From Firm-04 sp964463355 (GTDB lineage: Bacteria; Bacillota; Clostridia; Oscillospirales; Ruminococcaceae): a stretch of 64,000 nt of DNA. The DNA lies in NCBI GenBank assembly GCA_964463355.1, contig CAYXBP010000009.1:1-64000 (forward strand), read 5' to 3'. The position numbers were made by a program, and so were the translations under genes. The notes beneath the pieces were generated by a model. The model had not been told where the DNA came from, did no database searches, and saw nothing but the letters and a program-made list of their open reading frames with translations. This document shows, one piece after another, positions 17,023 to 25,574 of the stretch. How positions within the stretch are numbered: the stretch's first letter is position 1; each line of letters opens with the position of its first letter.

Positions 17023-17057
17023 AGTAACGCAGTAGCGTGATAACATAGTAGCACGCT
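17007..17057 (+). repeat. Degenerate tandem repeat of GTAACATA-type units upstream of hisZ
   Basis: GGTAACAT, GGTAACATA, GTAACGCA, GTAGCGTGA, TAACATA, GTAGCACG follow one another. GCGTG (17035-17039) and CACGC (17052-17056) could also pair. TAACAT occurs at 17009, 17017 and 17041. Confidence 0.65.
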
Positions 17058-17085
17058 AAAGTAATTGCTCCGAAAGGATATACTT

Positions 17086-18285
17086 ATGAATCGTTTTGAT
17101 TGTATTACCCCAGAGGGTACCAGAGATGCTCTCTTTGCGGAATGCACCCTGCGGCGGCAGGTGGAGGAAAAACTGCGCAGTTTGTTCGCTGCCAGAGGAT
17201 ACAGCGAGATCATTACCCCTACGCTGGAGTTCTTTGATGTTTTTAACCGCGATGCAAGACCCTTTCCGCAAGAGAAAATGTATAAGCTGACCGACTGTAA
17301 AGGCCGTTTGCTGGTGCTGCGCCCCGATAATACTGTGCCGATTGCCCGTGTGTGTGCGACTCGTTTGCGCGATGCAGCGTTGCCGCTGCGTCTGTACTAC
17401 AATCAGAGCATTCATGTATCTTCGCCCACTCTTAAGGGTAGGGATGATGAAGTGACGCAATCGGGTATTGAACTGATCGGATCGGATTCCCGTATGGCCG
17501 ATTTGGAGGTCATTGCAGCCGCAGTGGATGTGCTTGCATCTTGTGATACCGAATATCGTCTGGAGTTGGGCAATGCTGCATTTTTTGCGGAACTGACCAA
17601 CCGCCTGGATGCATCGCCGCAGACTAAGGAAGCCATTCGCAATTATGTGGAAGATAACAATTTTCCTGCGCTGAATGATGTGCTGGATACTTTGCCTACA
17701 TCGGACGTGACGGAGGCTTTGCGCCAGCTGCCACGTCTGTTTGGCGGCGAGGAGGTCTTTGCAAAGGCTGCTGCTCTCTGCCCTGATCCTGCATTTACTA
17801 CTGTGCTGGATTCTCTGAAAAGCCTGTGGGAAACCGTTACCTGCATCGCGGGCAAAGAGCGCGTGACCGTTGATCTCAGCATGGTGCATCGTACTGATTA
17901 TTATACTGGAATGATGCTGCGCGGCTATCTTTCGGGCTATGGCGATGAGATTCTCTCAGGCGGCAGATATGATAAGCTGATAGCAGAATTTGGCTATGAT
18001 GTTCCTGCAACGGGTTTTGCCGTCAATGTGGATGCGGTTGTCAAGGTGCTTTCCAAGCAGGCAGCAACTGATCCTGCTGCAAGACCTGCTGCGGATGTGC
18101 TGATCTGGGCAGCAAAGGGGCTGGAAGCAGACGCTATCAAGGCTGCTGAAACCTTGCGCGCCAAAGGTCTTGTTACGGAGCATGCTTTGTTCGATACGCT
18201 CGCTGAAGCGCAGGCATATGCAAAGCAGCAGGGCGTTCGTAATGTATTTCCCATCACAGAAACGGAAACGGAGGTCACCCAATGA
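17086..18285 (+). CDS. hisZ: ATP phosphoribosyltransferase regulatory subunit
   Basis: HisRS-like protein without tRNA charging activity that is required by the short HisG for activity and histidine feedback. The 399-residue product shows class II synthetase-like motifs: ITPEGTRDALFAE, YSEIITPTLEFFDVF, LRPDNTVPIARV, YYNQSIHVSS and LSGGRYDKLIAEFG. A C-terminal domain (about residues 330-399) is more complete than in some HisZ. Start ATG17086 follows GAAAGGAT. The stop overlaps the hisG start (ATGA), indicating translational coupling. Confidence 0.95.
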   Translation: MNRFDCITPEGTRDALFAECTLRRQVEEKLRSLFAARGYSEIITPTLEFFDVFNRDARPFPQEKMYKLTDCKGRLLVLRPDNTVPIARVCATRLRDAALPLRLYYNQSIHVSSPTLKGRDDEVTQSGIELIGSDSRMADLEVIAAAVDVLASCDTEYRLELGNAAFFAELTNRLDASPQTKEAIRNYVEDNNFPALNDVLDTLPTSDVTEALRQLPRLFGGEEVFAKAAALCPDPAFTTVLDSLKSLWETVTCIAGKERVTVDLSMVHRTDYYTGMMLRGYLSGYGDEILSGGRYDKLIAEFGYDVPATGFAVNVDAVVKVLSKQAATDPAARPAADVLIWAAKGLEADAIKAAETLRAKGLVTEHALFDTLAEAQAYAKQQGVRNVFPITETETEVTQ

Positions 18286-18926
18286 GCCGTCCTCTACGCA
18301 TTGCTCTGACGAAGGGCAGACTGGAAAAAGATACCCTCGGCTTGCTGGAAGCTTTGGGCTACGATTGCAGTATCGTGCGCAATAAAGGTCGCCGCCTGAT
18401 TTTGCCTATTCCCAACGGTAATATGGAAGTTGTGCTTGCAAAGGCGAATGATGTCATTACCTATGTAGAGCATGGTGTGTGTGATCTGGGTGTTGTCGGC
18501 AAGGATACCATCATGGAAATGCAGGGTAAATTCTATGAATTGCTTGATCTTGGCTTTGGTAGGTGCAGGTTTGCGCTTGCAGTGAAAAAAGGCAGCGATT
18601 TTTACAGTGGCTATTCCGTGAAAACCATTGCCACCAAATATCCGAATGTGTCACGGAGTTTTTTTGAAGCCAAGGGCATGGATGTGGATATCGTGAAAAT
18701 TGAAGGCTCAGTAGAGCTTGCACCGTTGCTGGAACTGTCTGATGGCATTGTGGATATCGTAGAAACTGGTACAACGCTGAAAGAAAATGGACTCGAAGTA
18801 TATGAGGATGTGGCACCCATCTCCGCAAGACTGATCGCCAATACGGTTAGTATGAAGCTACGGCAGCAGGAGATTGAAGCCTTGACTGACCAGATCGAAC
18901 GCTATTTTTGCGAGAATAAGGAGTAA
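18282..18926 (+). CDS. hisG: ATP phosphoribosyltransferase, short form
   Basis: First step of histidine synthesis, joining ATP and PRPP. The 214-residue length is that of the short HisG lacking the C-terminal regulatory domain, consistent with the adjoining hisZ. Motifs include RIALTKGRLEKDT, ADVITYVEHGVCDLGVVGKD-like sequence (NDVITYVEHGVCDLGVVG), and the PRPP loop DGIVDIVETGTTLKENGLE. ATG18282 overlaps the hisZ stop by four bases; hisD follows after 6 bases. Confidence 0.97.
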   Translation: MSRPLRIALTKGRLEKDTLGLLEALGYDCSIVRNKGRRLILPIPNGNMEVVLAKANDVITYVEHGVCDLGVVGKDTIMEMQGKFYELLDLGFGRCRFALAVKKGSDFYSGYSVKTIATKYPNVSRSFFEAKGMDVDIVKIEGSVELAPLLELSDGIVDIVETGTTLKENGLEVYEDVAPISARLIANTVSMKLRQQEIEALTDQIERYFCENKE

Positions 18927-18932
18927 TCTATT

Positions 18933-20216
18933 ATGCAGACCATTCGTTGTAACGGCGAAGATGAACTTCGCTTTTTGAATACCTTGCGCAGCCGTAGTAC
19001 TGCGCCTGACCCAAAGGTTGTCAGCACTGTGGAGGAGATTCTTGAGAATGTGCGCGTAAACGGCGATGCAGCTGTGCGTGCTTACACCGAGAAGTTTGAC
19101 GGAAAATGTCCCGAACAGTTTGAGGTGGATGCCGATACCATCGCTGAGGCACTGGAAAATGCCGATCCGCAATTTGTGGAAGCATTGCTCAATGCAATTG
19201 AAAATATCGCAGATTTCCATAACCGACAGAAGGAGCAGGGCTTTGTTAATACGCGCGATGACGGCGTGATTTTGGGGCAGCGTTTGCGTGGGCTTGCTCG
19301 TGTCGGATTGTATGTGCCTGGCGGTACGGCTGCATATCCTTCCAGTGTGTTGATGAACGCCATTCCGGCAAAAATTGCAGGCGTAGGGGAGTTGATCATG
19401 GTGACTCCTCCTGGTAAGGATGGCAAGCCCAACCCAGATATTCTGGTGGCTGCATCGCTTTGCGGTGTGGATAGGGTGTTTCTTATGGGCGGCGCGCAGG
19501 CAATTGCTGCCCTTGCTTACGGCACGGATACCATTCCTCGTGTGGATAAAATCGTTGGGCCGGGCAATATCTTTGTGGCAACCGCGAAGCGTTTGCTGTA
19601 TGGCGTGGTGGATATCGACATGGTAGCAGGGCCAAGTGAGATTCTGGTTATGGCAGATGATACCGCTGTGCCGAAATACGTTGCAGCCGATCTGATGTCA
19701 CAGGCAGAGCATGATGTGCTGGCCTCTGCCATTTTGGTCACTACCAGTGAGCGCGTGGCTATCGAAACCTGTGCCGAAATTGAACGGCAGCTGCAACATC
19801 TTTCTCGTGCGGAGATTATCCGTAAATCGCTGAATGATTATGGTGCGATTCTCATTTGTGAGAGTAATGCGCAGGCAGTGATGCTTGCTAATGAGATTGC
19901 CCCTGAGCATCTGGAAGTGTTGATGGAGAACCCCTTGGAGTACATTGGTAAATTGGATAACGCAGGCTCTGTGTTTTTGGGGCAGTATGCCTCAGAGCCG
20001 TTGGGTGACTACTACGCAGGGCCAAATCATGTTCTGCCTACTTCCGGCACGGCAAGATTTTTCTCGCCGCTTTCAGTTTACAGCTTTGTAAAGCGTTCCA
20101 GCTATATTTATTATACCGAAGATGCTCTGCGTGATGCGAAGGATGATATTCTCTGTATTGCGAACCGCGAGGGCTTAACTGCCCATGCCAATGCCGTGGC
20201 TGTTCGCTTTGAATGA
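18933..20216 (+). CDS. hisD: Histidinol dehydrogenase
   Basis: Zinc- and NAD-dependent enzyme that oxidises histidinol to histidine in two steps. The 427-residue protein has GLYVPGGTAAYPSSVLMNA, VGPGNIFVATAKR, VDIDMVAGPSEILVMAD, SQAEHDVLASA and YAGPNHVLPTSGTARFFSPL, covering the metal and catalytic His/Glu positions. AAGGAGTAAT precedes ATG18933. Confidence 0.98.
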   Translation: MQTIRCNGEDELRFLNTLRSRSTAPDPKVVSTVEEILENVRVNGDAAVRAYTEKFDGKCPEQFEVDADTIAEALENADPQFVEALLNAIENIADFHNRQKEQGFVNTRDDGVILGQRLRGLARVGLYVPGGTAAYPSSVLMNAIPAKIAGVGELIMVTPPGKDGKPNPDILVAASLCGVDRVFLMGGAQAIAALAYGTDTIPRVDKIVGPGNIFVATAKRLLYGVVDIDMVAGPSEILVMADDTAVPKYVAADLMSQAEHDVLASAILVTTSERVAIETCAEIERQLQHLSRAEIIRKSLNDYGAILICESNAQAVMLANEIAPEHLEVLMENPLEYIGKLDNAGSVFLGQYASEPLGDYYAGPNHVLPTSGTARFFSPLSVYSFVKRSSYIYYTEDALRDAKDDILCIANREGLTAHANAVAVRFE

Positions 20217-20232
20217 TCTGAGGTGGATAACG

Positions 20233-21288
20233 ATGTCCAATTTACCTGAAAAAATAACTGCTTTGCAAGCCTATGATCCGATTACGGGCAGCTATGCTGT
20301 GCGTCTGGATGCCAACGAATCCTATTTTGATCTGCCTTCCGTGTTGAAAGCGAAGATTGCTGAGCGCATTGAGGAGTTGGATTTTAATCGCTACCCTGAT
20401 CCTCTTGCTCGTGAAGCGATTCAAGCTTTTGCAGCATATTACGGCACAAATGCCGATTATGTTACGGCGGCAAACGGCTCCGATGAGTTGATTAGCATAT
20501 TGGCGAACAGCTTTTTGGCAAAGGGGAGCAAGCTGGTTACGGTTTCTCATGATTTTTCAATGTACCGTTTCTATGCCGCATTATCCGAAGTAGAAACAGT
20601 TGTTGTTCCCAAAACTGCGCAGCTGCAAATCAATGTGGATGCTCTTATTGCTGCTTGCGGGGATGCCGATGCAGTGATCTTTTCCAATCCATGCAATCCT
20701 ACATCGTTGGGGCTGCCGCGGAATGAGGTCATTCGGTTGCTGGAGTCGGTTTCCTGTCTGGTTATTGTGGATGAAGCTTATATGGATTTCTGGGATGAGT
20801 CGGTAATGGATCTGGTGACGGAGTATGAGAATCTGATTGTACTGCGTACTTGTTCCAAGGCAATTGGTCTGGCAGCTGTGCGTATGGGCTTTGCCGTGGC
20901 AAATCCCTATCTGACAAATCTGCTGCGTGCTGCAAAATCGCCTTATAATTGCGATGCAATCAGTCAGGTCATCGCCGCGACCGTGTTGCGTGAAACGGTT
21001 CTTTTGGAGCAGTGTCGTACAGAGATCATAATGCAAACACAGCGGCTCTATACCGCAGCGGCAGAGCTTGTGAAGCGGTACCCGAATATTCTGGAGTGTG
21101 TGTATCCCACTCGTACCAATTTTATCTTTATCAAAACCGTCTATGCTCGTGAGATTTATGAATCTCTGGCAAATGAGGGCATTGCGGTACGTTGCTTTGC
21201 CGATGGTCTGCGTATTTGTGCAGGCAATCGCCGCGAGCAAACGCTGCTGCTAAGTGCTTTGGAGCAAATTTTACAGCCCATCGGCTGA
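20233..21288 (+). CDS. hisC: Histidinol-phosphate aminotransferase
   Basis: Class I/II PLP transaminase converting imidazole acetol-phosphate to histidinol-phosphate. The 351-residue protein has the substrate motif LDANESYFDLP, FNRYPDP, AANGSDELISILA, FSNPCNPTSLG, VDEAYMDFW, and the PLP lysine in RTCSKAIGLAAVRMGF. Start ATG20233 follows GAGGTGGATAACG; the frame is open to 20185, inside hisD. hisB starts 19 bases later. Confidence 0.96.
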   Translation: MSNLPEKITALQAYDPITGSYAVRLDANESYFDLPSVLKAKIAERIEELDFNRYPDPLAREAIQAFAAYYGTNADYVTAANGSDELISILANSFLAKGSKLVTVSHDFSMYRFYAALSEVETVVVPKTAQLQINVDALIAACGDADAVIFSNPCNPTSLGLPRNEVIRLLESVSCLVIVDEAYMDFWDESVMDLVTEYENLIVLRTCSKAIGLAAVRMGFAVANPYLTNLLRAAKSPYNCDAISQVIAATVLRETVLLEQCRTEIIMQTQRLYTAAAELVKRYPNILECVYPTRTNFIFIKTVYAREIYESLANEGIAVRCFADGLRICAGNRREQTLLLSALEQILQPIG

Positions 21289-21307
21289 ACAAAGGAGGTA
21301 CACTGCT

Positions 21308-21892
21308 GTGAGAGAAGCCACTGTCACACGCAATACAAAGGAAACGCAAATTACCGTATCTGTTGCCATGGACGGCAAGGGAAACAGCAGTATCACTACG
21401 GGGATTGGCTTTTTTGATCATATGCTGACCGCACTTTCTAAACACAGCGGTATCAGTATGCAGATTCGTGCGGTGGGAGATCTGGAAGTGGATGCGCATC
21501 ACACCGTCGAAGATACGGGCATCGTGCTGGGGCAGGCACTGGCGCAGGCTTTGGGGGATAAATCTGGCATTGCGCGCTATGGCAGTGCGTTTATTCCCAT
21601 GGATGAAGCTTTGTCTTTTTGCAGCCTTGACCTCTCCAACCGACCATTTTTGGTGTTTCAGGGTAGTTTTACCAATCCAATGATCGGCAGCTACGATGCT
21701 TGCCTGACTGAGGAGTTTTTTCGTGCAATGGCGTTCAATGGAGGTATGACTCTGCATCTGAATATGATATATGGCAACAACGATCACCATAAGTGCGAGG
21801 CACTGTATAAGGCGGTTGCTCATGCACTCAAAGATGCCATTCGCCCCAACGAGGACGGCACAATACTTTCCACCAAAGGAGTGTTAGCATGA
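21308..21892 (+). CDS. hisB: Imidazoleglycerol-phosphate dehydratase
   Basis: Monofunctional manganese enzyme that dehydrates IGP. The 194-residue protein carries both duplicated metal motifs: DLEVDAHHTVEDTGIVLG and NNDHHKCEALYKAVAHAL, plus GIGFFDHML. It starts with GTG21308 behind AAGGAGG (9-base spacing). The stop overlaps the hisH ATG by four bases. Confidence 0.97.
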   Translation: MREATVTRNTKETQITVSVAMDGKGNSSITTGIGFFDHMLTALSKHSGISMQIRAVGDLEVDAHHTVEDTGIVLGQALAQALGDKSGIARYGSAFIPMDEALSFCSLDLSNRPFLVFQGSFTNPMIGSYDACLTEEFFRAMAFNGGMTLHLNMIYGNNDHHKCEALYKAVAHALKDAIRPNEDGTILSTKGVLA

Positions 21893-22500
21893 TCGCTGTT
21901 ATTGATTATGGTGCGGGCAATCTGTTTTCGGTTTGCAATGCACTGAAGTTTTTAGGGCTTTCGTATCAGCTTACAAAAAAGCCCGCTGATTTGCGCGCTG
22001 CGGATGGGTTGATTCTGCCTGGGGTGGGTGCATTTCCTGCCGGTATGCAAATGCTTAACGAAAGCGGTCTTGAAACAGTTATCCGTGAGGAATCTCGAAA
22101 AAAACCACTGCTGGGCATCTGCCTTGGTATGCAAATGCTGCTGGAAGAAAGCGATGAGGTTTCCCCTTGTAAGGGACTGGGGCTGATCAAGGGCAGCGTG
22201 CATCGGATTCCCTCCAAGAGGGCGATTGTTCCCCATATGGGGTGGAATGCGTTGCGCGTTTTGCAGGCGGATTGTCCGTTGCTGCAAGGGCTGGAGCAGC
22301 CTCTTTACACCTATTTTGTACACTCCTATCAGGCGTTCTGCGATGATGCAAACATCGTGGCATATGCCGATTATGATGGCAAGATTCCTGCGATTATCAC
22401 CGATGGAGGCTATGTGTTCGGTACGCAGTTCCACCCTGAAAAATCAGGTGAGCAGGGCTTGCAGATGCTGCGGAACTTCGGAGGGATGCTGCCATGTTGA
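21889..22500 (+). CDS. hisH: Imidazole glycerol phosphate synthase, glutaminase subunit
   Basis: Class I glutamine amidotransferase that channels ammonia to HisF. The 203-residue protein has IDYGAGNLFSV, LPGVGAFPAGM, the nucleophilic Cys in LGICLGMQML and the His-Glu dyad in FGTQFHPEKSGEQG. It overlaps hisB at the start and hisA at the end, so stoichiometric coupled translation is likely. Confidence 0.98.
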   Translation: MIAVIDYGAGNLFSVCNALKFLGLSYQLTKKPADLRAADGLILPGVGAFPAGMQMLNESGLETVIREESRKKPLLGICLGMQMLLEESDEVSPCKGLGLIKGSVHRIPSKRAIVPHMGWNALRVLQADCPLLQGLEQPLYTYFVHSYQAFCDDANIVAYADYDGKIPAIITDGGYVFGTQFHPEKSGEQGLQMLRNFGGMLPC

Positions 22501-23237
22501 TTTTACCTGCCATTGATATTCATAATGGAAAGTGCGTGCGCCTGACACAAGGTGATTACGCTACCGCGCAGCAGGTTGCGGAGGATCCGTTAACCACTGC
22601 AAAATCGTTTGAGGCGGCAGGTGCTAGGTGGATTCATATGGTGGATCTGGACGGTGCCAAGGAGGGTAAGCCTGTCAACAGTGCGATTTATACCGCAGTG
22701 GCAAAGCACACCTCGCTGAAAGTAGAGTTAGGCGGCGGAATCCGCAATATGGAAACCATTGCAGCCTATCTGGATATGGGCATTTCTCGTGTGATCTTAG
22801 GCTCCGCTGCGTTGAAAGATCCGCAGCTTGTGAAGGATGCTGTAGCTAGATTTGGCAGTGAGGCAATCGCTGTAGGTATTGATGCCAAAAATGGCATGGT
22901 CGCAACCGAGGGTTGGCTGGAAACTTCTGATGTGCGTGATGTTGATCTCGCCAGGGAGATGATTGCCGCTGGGGTGCGTTATTTCATTGTTACAGATATT
23001 GCCAAGGATGGCACTCTCACTGGCGTGAATACGCAGCAGCTTGCCATGCTTGCCAAAGAAACAGCAGGAAAGTGCAATCTGATAGCCAGTGGCGGTGTGC
23101 ATACCATAGCGGATATCATTGCCTGTAAGAAGCTGGGATTGTATGGTACCATCTGCGGTAAATCCATCTATCAGGGTACACTTTCGCTGCGCGATGCGCT
23201 GCAAACGGCGCATGAGGATATGGGAGGTGCTTTCTGA
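22494..23237 (+). CDS. hisA: ProFAR isomerase
   Basis: TIM-barrel Amadori isomerase converting ProFAR to PRFAR. The 247-residue protein shows LPAIDIHNGKCVRLTQGDY with the catalytic Asp, VELGGGIRN, the second Asp in TDIAKDGTLTGVN, and IASGGVHTIADI. ATG22494 is inside the end of hisH. The C-terminal stop shares one base with the hisF start. Confidence 0.98.
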   Translation: MLILPAIDIHNGKCVRLTQGDYATAQQVAEDPLTTAKSFEAAGARWIHMVDLDGAKEGKPVNSAIYTAVAKHTSLKVELGGGIRNMETIAAYLDMGISRVILGSAALKDPQLVKDAVARFGSEAIAVGIDAKNGMVATEGWLETSDVRDVDLAREMIAAGVRYFIVTDIAKDGTLTGVNTQQLAMLAKETAGKCNLIASGGVHTIADIIACKKLGLYGTICGKSIYQGTLSLRDALQTAHEDMGGAF

Positions 23238-23992
23238 TGCTGGCAAAAAGAATCATTCCTTGTTTGGATGTGCGCCATGGCAAGGTGGTAAAGGGTGTCA
23301 ACTTCGAGGGCATCAAAGCAGTGGGGGATCCCGTTGCTTGTGCCGCTGAATACAATCGGCAGGGTGCAGATGAACTGGTGTTTTATGATATCGTTGCGTC
23401 CCATGAGGGCAGAGGTGTCTTTCTGGATGTGGTGCGCGAAACCGCAAAACAGGTGTTTATTCCTCTGACTGTCGGCGGTGGTATTGCATCGGTTGCCGAT
23501 ATGCGCGATACCCTCCGTGCAGGTGCGGATAAGATCAGCATCAATTCTTCAGCGGTTAAAAATCCTGCGCTGATTTCTCAGGGTGCAGAGCAATTTGGTT
23601 CACAGTGTATCGTGGTTGGCGTGGATGCCAAGCGTAACGGCAAGGGCGGCTATACTGTTTTTGTCAACGGTGGAAGAATTGATATGCACATCGACCTGAT
23701 TGAATGGGTCAAAGAGATACAGGCGCGGGGTGCTGGTGAAATTTGTCTGAATTCTATTGATACAGATGGCGTGCGTGGCGGCTTTGATATCGAAATGCTG
23801 CAAGCGGTTTGCGACAATGTTACGCTCCCGGTGATTGCCAGCGGCGGCGCAGGGAAATGTTCTGATTTTGCTACAGTTTTTCAGCAGACAGGTGCAACCG
23901 CCGCCCTTGCTGCATCGCTGTTTCATTTTGGCGAACTGACTGTTGCACAGGTGAAAGCCGATTGCCGCAGTAAGGGTATCATTGTGCGATGA
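23237..23992 (+). CDS. hisF: Imidazole glycerol phosphate synthase, cyclase subunit
   Basis: TIM-barrel partner of HisH, forming IGP and AICAR from PRFAR and ammonia. The 251-residue protein has RIIPCLDVRHGKVVKGVNFEG, PLTVGGGIASV, DKISINSSAVKNP, and NSIDTDGVRGGFD with the second catalytic Asp. It is the last his gene here: the usual hisI or hisIE for the two preceding steps is not present in the window. Confidence 0.98.
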   Translation: MLAKRIIPCLDVRHGKVVKGVNFEGIKAVGDPVACAAEYNRQGADELVFYDIVASHEGRGVFLDVVRETAKQVFIPLTVGGGIASVADMRDTLRAGADKISINSSAVKNPALISQGAEQFGSQCIVVGVDAKRNGKGGYTVFVNGGRIDMHIDLIEWVKEIQARGAGEICLNSIDTDGVRGGFDIEMLQAVCDNVTLPVIASGGAGKCSDFATVFQQTGATAALAASLFHFGELTVAQVKADCRSKGIIVR

Positions 23993-24099
23993 ACCCTACA
24001 ATGCCATTGTGCAGAATTGGTTTTCGGTGAACTTGTACGGCAACATCGCCTCCATGCATATGCAGCGTGTTGAACCAGGTCATTTTGGAGAGAGAGCAT

Positions 24100-25491
24100 A
24101 TGGATAAAACAAAACGCGATCAACGACTGTTGCAGCGCACTATGTTGATCGCAATACCGATCATGATACAGAATCTGATCACAAACTTTGTTGCGTTGCT
24201 GGATAACATCATGGTGGGGCAGGTAGGCACTGAAGAAATGTCGGGTGTTGCCATTGTCAACCAGTTGTTGTTTGTATTTAATATCACAATTTTTGGTGTG
24301 ATTTCAGGTGGAGGCATTTTTTGCGCGCAGTTTTTTGGCAAAGCAGATCATGAAGGCGTGCGTTATGTCTTTCGTTTTAAAATGGTATCTGCGATGATTG
24401 TAACGATCATTGGCATATTGGTTTTTTTCTTTGCTGGGGAACCACTGATACGCCTGTATCTCCATGAAACCGAAGAAAATCTGGATCTGGAGGCAACGTT
24501 TGGCTTTGCCAAACAGTATCTTTCTGTAATGCTGTTGGGGCTTGTGCCTTTTTCGATTGAGCAGGTATATGCAGGTACTCTACGCGAGGGAGGCATTACT
24601 GTGCCGCCAATGGTTGCAGGCGTTGTTGCGGTGGGCATTAACACCTGTTTTAATGCGTTGTTGATTTTTGGTATCGGGCCATTCCCGAAGCTGGGTGTCA
24701 CGGGTGCAGCCATTGCCACACTCATTGCGCGATTTGCTCAGTGTGCCATTGTCGTGATCTGGACGCATAAGCATAAGGCACGTTTGCCCTTTGTAAAAGG
24801 GTTGTACCGCACGTTCCGCATTCCCTCAGCGTTACGCAAACGAATGCTGGTGAATGGTTTGCTGCCGCTTACTGCCAACGAGTGTCTGTGGTCTGCGGGT
24901 GTTGCCATGTTAACGCAGTGCTATTCTGTGCGTGGATTGGATGTTGTTGCGGGGCTGAATATTTCAAGTACCGTGGTTAATCTGTTCAATGTATTATATA
25001 TCGCTTTTGGTTCGGGCGTGTCAGTAGTGATCGGGCAGATGTTGGGTGCCAATTGCCTTGCCGAGGCGAAAAAAGCTGCACCCAAACTCATATGGTGTGC
25101 AGCAGGCATTTGTGTGATTGTTGGCGGCATCATGGCCAGTTTGGCAGGGTTGTTTCCTTTGGTATACAACACTACCGATGTGGTGCGCGCATTAGCGACG
25201 AAATTCATTCTGGTCAGTGCCGCGCTGATGCCCATTCACGGGCTGTTGCACGCCATGTATTTCACGCTGCGAGCAGGCGGTAAAACATTCATCACCTTCC
25301 TGTTTGATTGCGGGTTTTCGTGGTGCGTTACAGTACCCATTGCCTTTGTGCTTTCGCGTTTTACTGATTTGCCTATCCTGACGGTGTATATCTGCGCGCA
25401 AGGTGCGGAGCTACTTAAGGTTTTTATAGGCTGGGTGCTGATACAAAAAGGTGTGTGGATTTCCAATATTGTTACTGAAGCAGAAACATAA
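24100..25491 (+). CDS. MATE-family multidrug/metabolite exporter
   Basis: Polytopic membrane antiporter of 463 residues with about twelve helices in two six-helix halves. Family features include MIQNLITNFVALLDNIMVGQVG near the start, GGGIFCAQFFGK and FGSGVSVVIGQMLGAN at the matching position of the second half. Start ATG24100 follows GGAGAGAGAGC; upstream in-frame codons at 24067 lack a site. It lies 107 bases after hisF in the same direction and ends at a strong terminator, so it may be read with the operon. Substrate is not predictable. Confidence 0.93.
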   Translation: MDKTKRDQRLLQRTMLIAIPIMIQNLITNFVALLDNIMVGQVGTEEMSGVAIVNQLLFVFNITIFGVISGGGIFCAQFFGKADHEGVRYVFRFKMVSAMIVTIIGILVFFFAGEPLIRLYLHETEENLDLEATFGFAKQYLSVMLLGLVPFSIEQVYAGTLREGGITVPPMVAGVVAVGINTCFNALLIFGIGPFPKLGVTGAAIATLIARFAQCAIVVIWTHKHKARLPFVKGLYRTFRIPSALRKRMLVNGLLPLTANECLWSAGVAMLTQCYSVRGLDVVAGLNISSTVVNLFNVLYIAFGSGVSVVIGQMLGANCLAEAKKAAPKLIWCAAGICVIVGGIMASLAGLFPLVYNTTDVVRALATKFILVSAALMPIHGLLHAMYFTLRAGGKTFITFLFDCGFSWCVTVPIAFVLSRFTDLPILTVYICAQGAELLKVFIGWVLIQKGVWISNIVTEAET

Positions 25492-25528
25492 AATACCGCC
25501 CGATTCTTCAAAGAAATCGGGCGGTATT
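25492..25528. terminator. Bidirectional terminator between the MATE gene and the amidohydrolase gene
   Basis: AATACCGCCCGATT pairs perfectly with AATCGGGCGGTATT (14 bp) around a 9-base loop. It separates convergent genes. Confidence 0.88.
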
Positions 25529-25574
25529 ATTGTATACAGTCAAGCAAAAAAATCTGATTGTTTTTCATCACGCC

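Noticed and set aside
17007..17057. Tandem repeat as a CRISPR array
   Set aside because: Units are 8-9 bases, contiguous and degenerate, with no spacers and no cas genes.
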